Source: an uncultured Clostridia bacterium
GTDB taxonomy: Bacteria; Bacillota; Clostridia; Christensenellales; UBA1242
Reading direction: 5' to 3'
Assembly (NCBI GenBank): GCA_947584775.1
Contig: CANPWT010000025.1
Span: 1 to 14,028, forward strand
Length of the DNA stretch: 14,028 nt
In this document: positions 6,658-12,340 of the stretch, piece by piece
Position numbering within the stretch: the first letter of the stretch is position 1
Layout of the letters: each line of letters starts with the position of its first letter
Position numbers and translations under genes: made by a program
The notes under the pieces: generated by a model
Seen by the model: the letters and a program-made list of their open reading frames with translations, nothing else
Told to the model about the DNA's origin: nothing
Database searches by the model: none

Positions 6658-7134
6658 TTACACCTTTAAATTTTTTAGCCATGTTGTAATTGTGTCCTCG
6701 CTTGGATTGCCGTTTAAAAGCCTGCCTTCAATTATTGTGGCTTGCGGTGCGCTTGGCTGCAAAAATTTTTTTGTATTTCCAAACCCACTTCCGCCAGATG
6801 TGGCAAACAAAATTATAGTTTTGCCCGCAAAATTGTAACTTTCTAAAAATGTGTTAATTATTGTTGGCGCAACATACCACCAAATTGGAAAGCCTAAAAA
6901 TATTACGTCATAATCGCCTACATTTAAACTTTTATGTTCAATCTCTGGGCGAGAAGATTTGTCCGCCATTTCCAAACTTGTTCGGCTATTTTTGTCCATC
7001 CAATTCAAGTCCGCGTTTGAGTATGGCTGTTTTGCTTTAATTTCAAACAAATCCGCCTTTGCCACCTTTGACAGGCGCTCAGCAACCTTTTTCGTTGTGC
7101 CGCTGGCACTAAAATATGCAACTAGTTTTTTCAT
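6658..7134 (-). CDS. Flavodoxin (short-chain, FMN-binding)
   Basis: A 158-residue flavodoxin-family protein that binds FMN and carries electrons in the cytoplasm. The phosphate-binding loop SASGTTKK is at 9-16 near the N terminus. The FMN-contacting 60s loop region reads FPIWWYVAP (82-90) and the 90s loop TSGGSGFGNT (112-121). This pattern matches the flavodoxin type common in anaerobic Bacillota and Bacteroides rather than the classical NifF type. The ATG is preceded by GGGGAGGAA. It heads a two-gene operon with the membrane protein, which starts one base after its stop codon. A promoter lies directly upstream; the redox partner is unknown. It is divergent from rubrerythrin, suggesting a common oxidative-stress setting. 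Confidence 0.9.
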   Translation of the reverse strand: MKKLVAYFSASGTTKKVAERLSKVAKADLFEIKAKQPYSNADLNWMDKNSRTSLEMADKSSRPEIEHKSLNVGDYDVIFLGFPIWWYVAPTIINTFLESYNFAGKTIILFATSGGSGFGNTKKFLQPSAPQATIIEGRLLNGNPSEDTITTWLKNLKV

Positions 7135-7155
7135 ATATTCCTCCCCGATATTTAT

Positions 7156-7164
7156 ATTATAACA
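7156..7164 (-). promoter_or_regulatory. Extended -10 promoter of the flavodoxin operon
   Basis: TGTTATAAT on the minus strand, about 10 nt before the strong ribosome site GGGGAGG. No convincing -35. Confidence 0.6.
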
Positions 7165-7428
7165 TAAAATTATAAAAGGTTGTTAATATTTTAAATTAAT
7201 TTTTAATCTTGAACGATAATTAAGCAAAAAGATTTATAAACAAATGGTGAAAAATGAAAAAAATAAAAATAATCTTAATGTAAAATTAAAAAAACATCAA
7301 AAATTTAAAAAAACATACAAAAATTAAGCAAAAAATAATAAAAAATTAATAATTTTTAAAAAATTTTGAAAAATTTTAATAAAATAAAGTTTTTTGGTTA
7401 AATAAAATTAAATTGTAAAAAATTATTT
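7165..7428. other. A-rich divergent intergenic region (flavodoxin / rubrerythrin)
   Basis: About 260 bp with no credible gene, extremely AT-rich and strongly A-biased on the plus strand from about 7240 on. It must carry the rubrerythrin promoter, but I cannot pick one with confidence. No PerR or Fur-like inverted repeat is evident. It contains a short tandem repeat at 7286-7325. Confidence 0.6.
7286..7325. repeat. Imperfect tandem repeat of about 20 bp
   Basis: Two adjacent copies of a TTAAAAAAACAT-CAAAAAT unit (7286-7304 and 7305-7325) differing by an inserted A. In such A-rich DNA this is weak evidence of function. Confidence 0.45.
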
Positions 7429-7440
7429 TTGGAGGAGTTT

Positions 7441-8034
7441 ATGGATTTTCAAAAATCAACAACAAAAGAAAGTTTAGCAAGGTCGTTTGCGGCCGAGTGC
7501 CAAGAGGGTGCAAGATATCAGTTTATTGCAAAAATGGCGCAACAACAAGGGTATCAATATCTTAGTTCGTTTATACGCACAATCGCAAAAAACGAAATGG
7601 CGCACGCACAACAATTTTTAAATAAAATAACCGAATATGGCGGGCAAGATGTGCAAAATATAGAAATTAAAGCGGGCTATCCATTTAAAACAGGCGATTT
7701 AGTTGAAATGCTTAAAATTGAGGCGCAAAACGAACGCACTAGTGGTGAGTCGGTTTACCCTAAATTTGCCGACATTGCACGCGATGAAGGCTACAAAGAT
7801 GTTGCAGATTTGTTTGACATGGTGGCAAAAGTTGAACTTACTCACAACGATATTTTAACCACGCTTTATAAAGGTTTAAAAACCAATTCGCTATATAAAT
7901 CCAAACAAGGTGTGCACACTTTTAAATGTGATGAGTGTGGCACAATTATTAAAGATAAATCCGCGCCAAAAACTTGCCCGCTGTGCAAAATGGGGCAGGG
8001 TTATTTTAGAATTGATTTTAGTGTGTTAAATTAA
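7441..8034 (+). CDS. rbr: Rubrerythrin
   Basis: A 197-residue rubrerythrin, a cytoplasmic non-haem diiron peroxidase that reduces hydrogen peroxide in anaerobes using electrons from rubredoxin-type carriers. The four-helix diiron domain shows Glu-19, Glu-52/His-55 in NEMAH, Glu-98, Glu-103 in GESVYP and Glu-132/His-135 in VELTH. A C-terminal rubredoxin-like FeS4 domain has CDEC (163-166) and CPLC (179-182). Length matches the classic two-domain enzyme. The start is the ATG at 7441, preceded by a perfect GGAGGAG; an in-frame TTG at 7429 falls at the ribosome site and is rejected. It is a single-gene unit ending near a bidirectional terminator, divergent from the flavodoxin. Confidence 0.95.
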   Translation: MDFQKSTTKESLARSFAAECQEGARYQFIAKMAQQQGYQYLSSFIRTIAKNEMAHAQQFLNKITEYGGQDVQNIEIKAGYPFKTGDLVEMLKIEAQNERTSGESVYPKFADIARDEGYKDVADLFDMVAKVELTHNDILTTLYKGLKTNSLYKSKQGVHTFKCDECGTIIKDKSAPKTCPLCKMGQGYFRIDFSVLN

Positions 8035-8138
8035 AAAAATTTTAAAAAAAATTAAAAATTTATATAAAAATGGCATAAATTTTGCCAAAATTAGCAAATT
8101 TTTTAAAAATTTTTACAAAAAAACAAGTTTTTTAAATT

Positions 8139-8166
8139 AAAAAAATAGGCGTCAACCTATTTTTTT
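8139..8166. terminator. Bidirectional terminator shared by rubrerythrin and walJ
   Basis: A perfect 11-bp stem (AAAAAAATAGG with CCTATTTTTTT, 8139-8149 and 8156-8166) with loop CGTCAA. The A-run and T-run make it work in both directions. It overlaps the last codons and TGA stop (8152-8154) of walJ and lies about 105 nt after the rubrerythrin stop. Confidence 0.85.
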
Positions 8167-8958
8167 GCTTGTTGGTGTTAATCTAAAAATTGTTCCGCGT
8201 TTTTCATGGTAAGTTATATCCAACCTAATATTTACATTAGGGATTATGTTTTTGCTTTCTAAGTACGAGGCTATTGTATTCACGGCGAGGTTGACTGAAT
8301 TGCTGTGTTCGCTAATGTGGGCAAGCACCACCATCCTAGTGCCCGAGTGAACAAGTTTTTCAATAGCCTTGGCGCAACTTATGTTGGATAAATGACCATT
8401 ATTGCCGGCAATTCGCTTTTTTAAAAAGGCGGGGTATTTTGGGTATGCCATAAGCATTTCTGGGTCGTAATTCGATTCCAAATAAATTAATGCGCTGGAT
8501 TTTATTGCCTCATAAACAGTGTCGGTAAAATTGCCAATATCGGTAACGATGCTAACAACTGCATCTTCCTCGTTAATCCTATACCCAACGCAATATCTGC
8601 TATCATGTGGCACAGGGAAAGGCACAACGTGCAGATCGCCTATATAAAAATCACTATCAAAAAAGTTTAACAGTTCCTCTTTAACTTTAAGTTGTTTTAT
8701 TAAAATTTCCTTTATGTAAATATGAGCATATATTGGTATGTTAAAAGCGGTGGCAAGTTTGGCAATCCCCCTAATGTGGTCAACATGTTCGTGCGTAATT
8801 AAAATTGCATTTATACTATCGGGCGCAACGCCAAGTTCGTTTAGTGCGTTTAAAACATAATCAAGGGGTTTGCCATCATCAATAATAACCCTTGTTGTTT
8901 CACCTTCAATATAAGTGCAGTTACCGCTGCTGCCGCTTGCTAAATTACATATGCGCAT
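8152..8958 (-). CDS. walJ: WalJ/YycJ-like metallo-beta-lactamase-fold hydrolase
   Basis: A 268-residue cytoplasmic MBL-fold protein of the YycJ/WalJ family, implicated in Bacillota in coordinating cell wall metabolism and DNA-related processes, with nuclease-like features. Visible are the N-terminal LASGSSGNC, the dinuclear zinc motif THEHVDH (55-61: His-56, His-58, Asp-60, His-61), His-118, Asp-140 in VTDIG, LESNYDPEML (160-169), NNGHLSN (His-189) and LAHISEHSN (His-214). Length is that of B. subtilis WalJ. In many Bacillota it sits with walRK; here it stands alone. The ATG at 8958 fits the family start. There is no Shine-Dalgarno; a good promoter -10 ends 6 nt before the ATG, so the mRNA is probably leaderless. 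A 20-bp palindrome covers the start. The stop lies inside the shared terminator. Confidence 0.9.
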   Translation of the reverse strand: MRICNLASGSSGNCTYIEGETTRVIIDDGKPLDYVLNALNELGVAPDSINAILITHEHVDHIRGIAKLATAFNIPIYAHIYIKEILIKQLKVKEELLNFFDSDFYIGDLHVVPFPVPHDSRYCVGYRINEEDAVVSIVTDIGNFTDTVYEAIKSSALIYLESNYDPEMLMAYPKYPAFLKKRIAGNNGHLSNISCAKAIEKLVHSGTRMVVLAHISEHSNSVNLAVNTIASYLESKNIIPNVNIRLDITYHEKRGTIFRLTPTSKKIG

Positions 8959-8964
8959 ATGTAA
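8945..8964. promoter_or_regulatory. Perfect 20-bp palindrome over the walJ start codon
   Basis: TTACATATGCGCATATGTAA reads the same on both strands. It directly abuts the walJ -10 (8965-8970) and contains the ATG (8958-8956). This is operator-like in position, but half of it is coding sequence and may be coincidental. Confidence 0.4.
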
Positions 8965-8993
8965 ATATTAGCAAATTAACATTTTTTTTGCAA
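8965..8993 (-). promoter_or_regulatory. Promoter of walJ
   Basis: Minus strand TTGCAA (-35, 8993-8988), 17-nt spacer, TAATAT (-10, 8970-8965) preceded by TGC as an extended -10. The -10 ends 6 nt before the ATG, placing the predicted start of transcription on the start codon. Confidence 0.65.
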
Positions 8994-9204
8994 TAGTTTT
9001 TTTAACTTTGGTTTATTTTGTAAAAAGAACTAAAAATTTAACCTAGCAAAAAAAGTTAAAAAATTTTTAAAATTTTTAAAAAAGTTAATAAAAAACAGCA
9101 AAAATTGTCAAATTTTACAAAAAAAATTAAAAATCTAAAAAATTTTACGCCAAAAAAATAAAAACACATTTGAAAATTTGTTTGTGGGCAATGATGGCAA
9201 AAGT

Positions 9205-9232
9205 TTGACAATTTTTTTTTAATATATATAAT
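9205..9232 (+). promoter_or_regulatory. Promoter of hflX
   Basis: Perfect TTGACA (9205-9210), 16-nt T/A-rich spacer, perfect TATAAT (9227-9232). The -10 ends 7 nt before the hflX ATG. The 210-bp AT-rich stretch between this and the walJ promoter holds no gene that I can see. Confidence 0.75.
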
Positions 9233-9239
9233 TTTAATT

Positions 9240-10319
9240 ATGGAAAATGTTAAAGAAAAGGCGTATCTTTGTTGCCCGTATGTAGATATGACGGGCGCAG
9301 ATTATAGAAGTAAAGAGTTGCAGTTGCTAGCAACTTCCGCGCTTTTAGGAATTGTTAAAACAAATGTTTTTTTGGTTAAAGAGGTAAACGCGCGCACCTA
9401 TTTTGGCGTTGGCAAAGCCGAAATCATCCGCGATGAGGTGCAAGCCCTGGGCGCAGACGTTGTTATTTTTGATTGTCCACTAACCGGCAGTCAATTACGA
9501 AACCTTAATGAAATAATGGGTGTTAAAACAATAGATAGAACGATGCTCATACTAGATATTTTTGCGGGCAGGGCAAAATCTAACGAGGGCAAATTGCAAG
9601 TTCAACTTGCCCAACTTAAATACAGTTTGCCAAGGCTTAACATGATGAACGCAAATTCCTCTCGTTCGTCCACGGGCGTGGGCATGCGCGGCGCGGGCGA
9701 AACGAAACTAGAACTAGACAGGCGTAAAATTCAAGAGGACATTGCCAAACTTGAAAAGGAAATTAAAGAGATTGAAAAACACCGCCAAACAACGCGCAAA
9801 CAACGCTTAAACAAAACAAAAAGTGTGGCCTTGGTGGGATATACAAACGCGGGTAAATCCACCCTTATGAATGCCATTGCCAAGGCGGGAACTTATGCGG
9901 ACGATAGGCTGTTTGCAACCCTTGATGTGCTAAGCAAAAAAGTGTGGGATGACGGGGTGCAATATGTGTTGATAGACACGGTTGGCTTTGTAAGAAACTT
10001 GCCTCACGAGTTAATGTATGCCTTTTCCGCCACCCTAGAAGAAACATTGGACGCAAATGTGCTATTGTTGGTTGTGGATGCATCCGACCCACACAAATAT
10101 GAGCAAATTGAAGTGGTGGAGCGCGAATTTAAGCGGCTAAACATTGATGCTAACCGAGTAATTTTGGTGTATAACAAAGTGGACAAAATTAGCGAACTTG
10201 AAATTAAGCAACTTAACACCTTTAATTACGATTGTTGCTATATTGGCGCAAAACAAGGCAAAAATATTGTTCAGTTAAAGCAAATGATACGCGAAAAATT
10301 GGACGAATATCCATTATAA
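9240..10319 (+). CDS. hflX: GTPase HflX
   Basis: A 359-residue HflX, a ribosome-associated GTPase that splits or rescues stalled 70S ribosomes under stress. The N-terminal HflX domain runs from about 5 to 195 and contains the ARTYFGVGKAEI stretch and the RGAGETKLELDRR signature (150-162), followed by a charged helical linker. The G domain shows G1 GYTNAGKST (200-208), G2 FATLD (225-229), G3 DTVGF (246-250) and G4 NKVD (302-305). It is shorter than many HflX (about 420) because the C-terminal region after the G domain is minimal. The first ATG fits the family N terminus. No ribosome site precedes it, and the strong promoter is only 7 nt away, so the mRNA is predicted to be leaderless. A GNAT gene follows after 10 nt. 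Confidence 0.95.
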   Translation: MENVKEKAYLCCPYVDMTGADYRSKELQLLATSALLGIVKTNVFLVKEVNARTYFGVGKAEIIRDEVQALGADVVIFDCPLTGSQLRNLNEIMGVKTIDRTMLILDIFAGRAKSNEGKLQVQLAQLKYSLPRLNMMNANSSRSSTGVGMRGAGETKLELDRRKIQEDIAKLEKEIKEIEKHRQTTRKQRLNKTKSVALVGYTNAGKSTLMNAIAKAGTYADDRLFATLDVLSKKVWDDGVQYVLIDTVGFVRNLPHELMYAFSATLEETLDANVLLLVVDASDPHKYEQIEVVEREFKRLNIDANRVILVYNKVDKISELEIKQLNTFNYDCCYIGAKQGKNIVQLKQMIREKLDEYPL

Positions 10320-10329
10320 CGAGGGAAAA

Positions 10330-10911
10330 ATGATAGAAATAAGAAAATACAAAGATGAAGACAATGCGGCCGTTAGAAAAATTTGTATGGACACCGCCAA
10401 GCCTGGCTACAACAAAAGCCCACGCAAACGCGAGTGTATGTGCTATATGTTTGTGGATTACAGCCTTGAACAGGAAAAGGACAACTGCTTTGTTGCGGTG
10501 GATAACGGCAAAGTGTGTGGATATATCGTCTGTTCAACAGATAAGCAAAAATATATTGAAAAAATGAAGCAAATTTACATCCCCAAGGTGTTTAAAAAAT
10601 CGTTCATTTTAGGCGTGTTTGCCAAAATCTGCTTGTCCACCTCTAAAAAGTTGGATGAAATGTTTGATGGTGGCGGCTTGCATATAAATATAGATGCCGA
10701 ACATCAGGGTCAAAAAATTGGGCCAAAACTTTTAACCGCTTTGGCGCTACATCTTAAAAGTATTGGGCATAAATATATGTATTTAGTAACACAAAACAGA
10801 AAAACGCGCGGCTACGGCTTTTATATGCACTATGGCTTTTACGAGGCTAAAAAATGCGGCGCGGGCACATTGTGCTTAACTTACGATGTGGATAATGTAA
10901 AAAATAAATAG
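10330..10911 (+). CDS. GNAT family N-acetyltransferase
   Basis: A 193-residue GNAT acetyltransferase using acetyl-CoA. The N-terminal IEIRKYKDEDNAAVRKIC is the usual beta1-alpha1 start. Motif A is LHINIDAEHQGQKIGPKLL, with the acetyl-CoA loop HQGQKIG (125-131; the first Arg/Gln position is occupied by Gln). The C-terminal GFYMHYGFYEAKK (163-175) is motif B, common in this group. The protein is unusually Cys-rich (Cys-19, 37, 39, 53, 63, 68, 101, 176, 182). GAGGG precedes the ATG. It lies 10 nt after hflX and is probably co-transcribed. No terminator is obvious after it. The substrate is unknown. Confidence 0.88.
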   Translation: MIEIRKYKDEDNAAVRKICMDTAKPGYNKSPRKRECMCYMFVDYSLEQEKDNCFVAVDNGKVCGYIVCSTDKQKYIEKMKQIYIPKVFKKSFILGVFAKICLSTSKKLDEMFDGGGLHINIDAEHQGQKIGPKLLTALALHLKSIGHKYMYLVTQNRKTRGYGFYMHYGFYEAKKCGAGTLCLTYDVDNVKNK

Positions 10912-10937
10912 TTCTTGCACACTTTTTTAAAATTTGA

Positions 10938-10991
10938 GTAGTATGTAGTATACAAAAGGTTTTTAAAGCACTAAAGATAAAGACTTTTGTA
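10938..10991. repeat. Tandem GTAGTAT and spaced inverted repeat upstream of the Cys-rich gene
   Basis: GTAGTAT occurs twice in a row (10938-10951). The 8-bp arms TACAAAAG (10951-10958) and CTTTTGTA (10984-10991) form a perfect inverted repeat 25 nt apart. A possible -10 (CATAAT 10995-11000 or TATATT 11000-11005) follows, with no good -35. This could be an operator or a leader hairpin for the next gene; sigma factor not assignable. Confidence 0.35.
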
Positions 10992-11029
10992 GTACATAAT
11001 ATATTTTCAAATTTAACAAAGGAGGAACT

Positions 11030-11227
11030 ATGTTCAACAAATTCTTTGGTGGAAACGACTGTGGTTGCAACGACAACAACTACGGCCCAAACACTGGTTG
11101 CGGTATCGATATCTGCACTTTAATAATTTTAATTTTATTATTGTCTAATTGTGGTTGCAAAATTGACCCATGCGTTTTAATCATAATCTTATTATTATTA
11201 GGCGGATGTGGCTGTGGCAACAAATAA
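11030..11227 (+). CDS. Small Cys/Gly-rich hydrophobic protein with two CGC repeats
   Basis: A 65-residue protein with nine Cys (11, 13, 24, 29, 41, 43, 48, 60, 62). Residues 26-43 and 45-62 are an internal duplication: each has the form ID-x-C, an Ile/Leu-only run, then CGC, with exactly C-x11-C-G-C spacing in both. The resemblance is to the short high-cysteine CGC proteins annotated in Clostridia as 'chorion class high-cysteine' or hypothetical; their function is not established. The two hydrophobic runs could span or embed in a membrane, or pack in a cross-linked coat. No cleavable signal peptide is clear. A perfect AAAGGAGGA ribosome site and a strong terminator show that it is a genuine, probably well-expressed, single-gene unit. 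Confidence 0.85.
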   Translation: MFNKFFGGNDCGCNDNNYGPNTGCGIDICTLIILILLLSNCGCKIDPCVLIIILLLLGGCGCGNK

Positions 11228-11254
11228 AAAGGTGGGGCAACCCCCTTTTTTTTT
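11228..11254 (+). terminator. Rho-independent terminator of the Cys-rich gene
   Basis: AAAAGG-T-GGGG pairs with CCCCCTTTT around a CAA loop (one bulged T), followed by nine T. It begins right after the stop codon. Confidence 0.85.
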
Positions 11255-11361
11255 ATTAATTTAATAACTACTTAACATTATGTTATTTTAAACAACATCT
11301 TTTTCATGTCATTCCCCGTGCCAATTTTTTTTGTAAATAAGATAAATTGTTAAACGGTTAA

Positions 11362-11390
11362 TTGACAAATTAAAAAGTTTACAATATTAT
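11362..11390 (+). promoter_or_regulatory. Promoter of the LRR gene
   Basis: TTGACA (11362-11367), 17-nt spacer, TATTAT (11385-11390), and ribosome site TAGGAG before the ATG at 11407. The leader is about 10 nt. Confidence 0.75.
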
Positions 11391-11406
11391 CTAATTAGGA
11401 GTAGAT

Positions 11407-12102
11407 ATGAAAAAGGTTAACGGTGTTTTAAGTTTAATAGATGATATGGAAAAGTTTTATCAAAATACGAAAGAGTATTGGGATAATGTTGGGTATAAAG
11501 ATTTACAACTGCTTCAAACCAACCCGCAAGAATTTTGGAGTGGAGTAACAAAAATTGGCAATGGTGCGTTCCATTTATGTAAAGATTTAAAAAACATAGA
11601 AATACCAAACGAAGTTACTCAAATGGGTATCTATGCTTTTAGCGGTTGCGTTAGTTTAGCCCACATTAAATTACCTCAAAAATTAACGCGTATTGGCACT
11701 CGCGCATTTGCCTGGTGTACAAGTTTAACTAGCATAAAATTGCCCGCTGGGCTAACCGAAATTGACAAGTGTGTTTTTGAAGGCTGCTCTAGTTTAACAA
11801 GTATAACATTGCCCGAGGGGGTAACAACAATTTGCTCGGGGGCTTTTTCCGGTTGTGAAAATTTAACAACCGTTAAATTGCCAAACAGTTTAAAGGAAAT
11901 AGAACCTTGCGCTTTTAAAAATTGTAAAAATTTAGTCAATTTGCAAATACCGCAAGGTGTAAACAAAATTTGGATTCGCGCATTCGAGGGGTGCGAAAAT
12001 TTAAAAAATTTATCAGTCCCAAGCGGTTGCCAAACAGATTATGACGAATTTCCACCTATATACAAAAAGGGGACGCCATCGGTTGATGAAATAAATGTGT
12101 AA
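11407..12102 (+). CDS. Cytoplasmic leucine-rich repeat protein (LRR_5 / BspA type)
   Basis: A 231-residue protein. After a 46-residue N-terminal cap that is acidic and helical, seven consecutive repeats of exactly 23 residues occupy 47-207. The pattern is (V/L)Tx-I-xxx-AF-xGC-xx-L-xx-(I/V)-xLPxx, the LRR_5/BspA form. It ends in a short tail (208-231). No signal peptide, membrane segment or cell-wall anchor is present, unlike most BspA-type surface proteins, so it is predicted to be intracellular and used for protein-protein binding. It has its own promoter, ribosome site and terminator and lies just ahead of rpoB. The partner is unknown. Confidence 0.85.
   Translation: MKKVNGVLSLIDDMEKFYQNTKEYWDNVGYKDLQLLQTNPQEFWSGVTKIGNGAFHLCKDLKNIEIPNEVTQMGIYAFSGCVSLAHIKLPQKLTRIGTRAFAWCTSLTSIKLPAGLTEIDKCVFEGCSSLTSITLPEGVTTICSGAFSGCENLTTVKLPNSLKEIEPCAFKNCKNLVNLQIPQGVNKIWIRAFEGCENLKNLSVPSGCQTDYDEFPPIYKKGTPSVDEINV
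11545..12027 (+). repeat. Seven 69-bp coding repeats in the LRR gene
   Basis: The 23-residue units repeat without indels at 69-bp spacing. DNA identity between units is moderate, so they are old duplications rather than a recent expansion. The long antisense open frame across them is a by-product. Confidence 0.8.
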
Positions 12103-12123
12103 AATTTCACTAAGGCCAATATT

Positions 12124-12160
12124 TAAAATTTCACCAATTGGTGGAATTTTTGTTTTTTTT
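12124..12160 (+). terminator. Rho-independent terminator of the LRR gene
   Basis: AAATTTCACC pairs with GGTGGAATTT (12126-12135 and 12140-12149, one G-U) around AATT, followed by a T-rich tail. It separates the LRR gene from the rpoB promoter. Confidence 0.8.
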
Positions 12161-12223
12161 GTATAGATAAAAATTTTGTGGCAAAAATTTAAAAAAACTT
12201 TTTTATAAACTTGTTAAAAACTA

Positions 12224-12252
12224 TTGACATTAGTTGAAAATTATGTTATATT
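12224..12252 (+). promoter_or_regulatory. Promoter of rpoB
   Basis: Perfect TTGACA (12224-12229), 17-nt spacer ending TGT (extended -10), and TATATT (12247-12252). Transcription should start near 12259, giving a leader of about 80 nt. This shows that rpoB has a dedicated promoter rather than being read from rplJ-rplL. Confidence 0.8.
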
Positions 12253-12260
12253 AGGCTAGC

Positions 12261-12329
12261 ATGATTAATTGTTCCCTTATGCATATATACAATAAATTGT
12301 ATATGTTGCGGGAGATTACAACTGAATAA
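12261..12329 (+). CDS. Possible 22-codon leader peptide upstream of rpoB
   Basis: An ATG 8 nt after the -10 (about 2 nt from the predicted transcript start) opens a 22-codon frame beginning MINCSLMHIY and ending in TAA at 12327-12329. That stop overlaps the rpoB ribosome site (TAAGGAG). Like walJ and hflX, its start has no Shine-Dalgarno and would need leaderless initiation. A 22-codon frame can occur by chance in AT-rich DNA, so this is a proposal. Confidence 0.3.
   Translation: MINCSLMHIYNKLYMLREITTE
12272..12314 (+). promoter_or_regulatory. Long imperfect hairpin in the rpoB leader
   Basis: ATATACAAT (12285-12293) pairs with ATTGTATAT (12296-12304), closing on a small loop. Below it GC (12281-12282) pairs with GC (12308-12309), and TCCC (12273-12276) with GGGA (12310-12313), across a small bulge and an internal loop. 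It ends about 14 nt before the rpoB ribosome site and is not followed by a T-run, so it is not a terminator. Likely role: translational or mRNA-stability control. Confidence 0.5.
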
Positions 12330-12340
12330 GGAGTTAATGA

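Noticed and set aside
7429..7441. Upstream TTG start for rubrerythrin
   Set aside because: The TTG overlaps the ribosome site GGAGGAG that serves the ATG at 7441, and the added residues are simply the translated ribosome site.
8152..8154. Possible recoding of TGA as Trp, prompted by Mollicute-like Asn-526 in RpoB
   Set aside because: TGA ends walJ exactly where the family ends, Trp is encoded by TGG in all proteins inspected, and no internal TGA is needed in any gene.
10975..11003. Sporulation sigma-K promoter (CATAATATA at 10995) for the Cys-rich gene
   Set aside because: The -10 fits CATANNNTA, but no AC-type -35 lies at the required distance, so the assignment is not supported.
11676..11966. 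96-codon open frame antisense to the LRR gene
   Set aside because: It arises because the 69-bp repeats keep the antisense frame free of stops; no ribosome site or promoter, and the plus-strand LRR protein is clear.
12337..12339. ATG just before the rpoB ATG
   Set aside because: It is in another frame and reaches a stop after nine codons; the ATG at 12341 gives the conserved RpoB N terminus.
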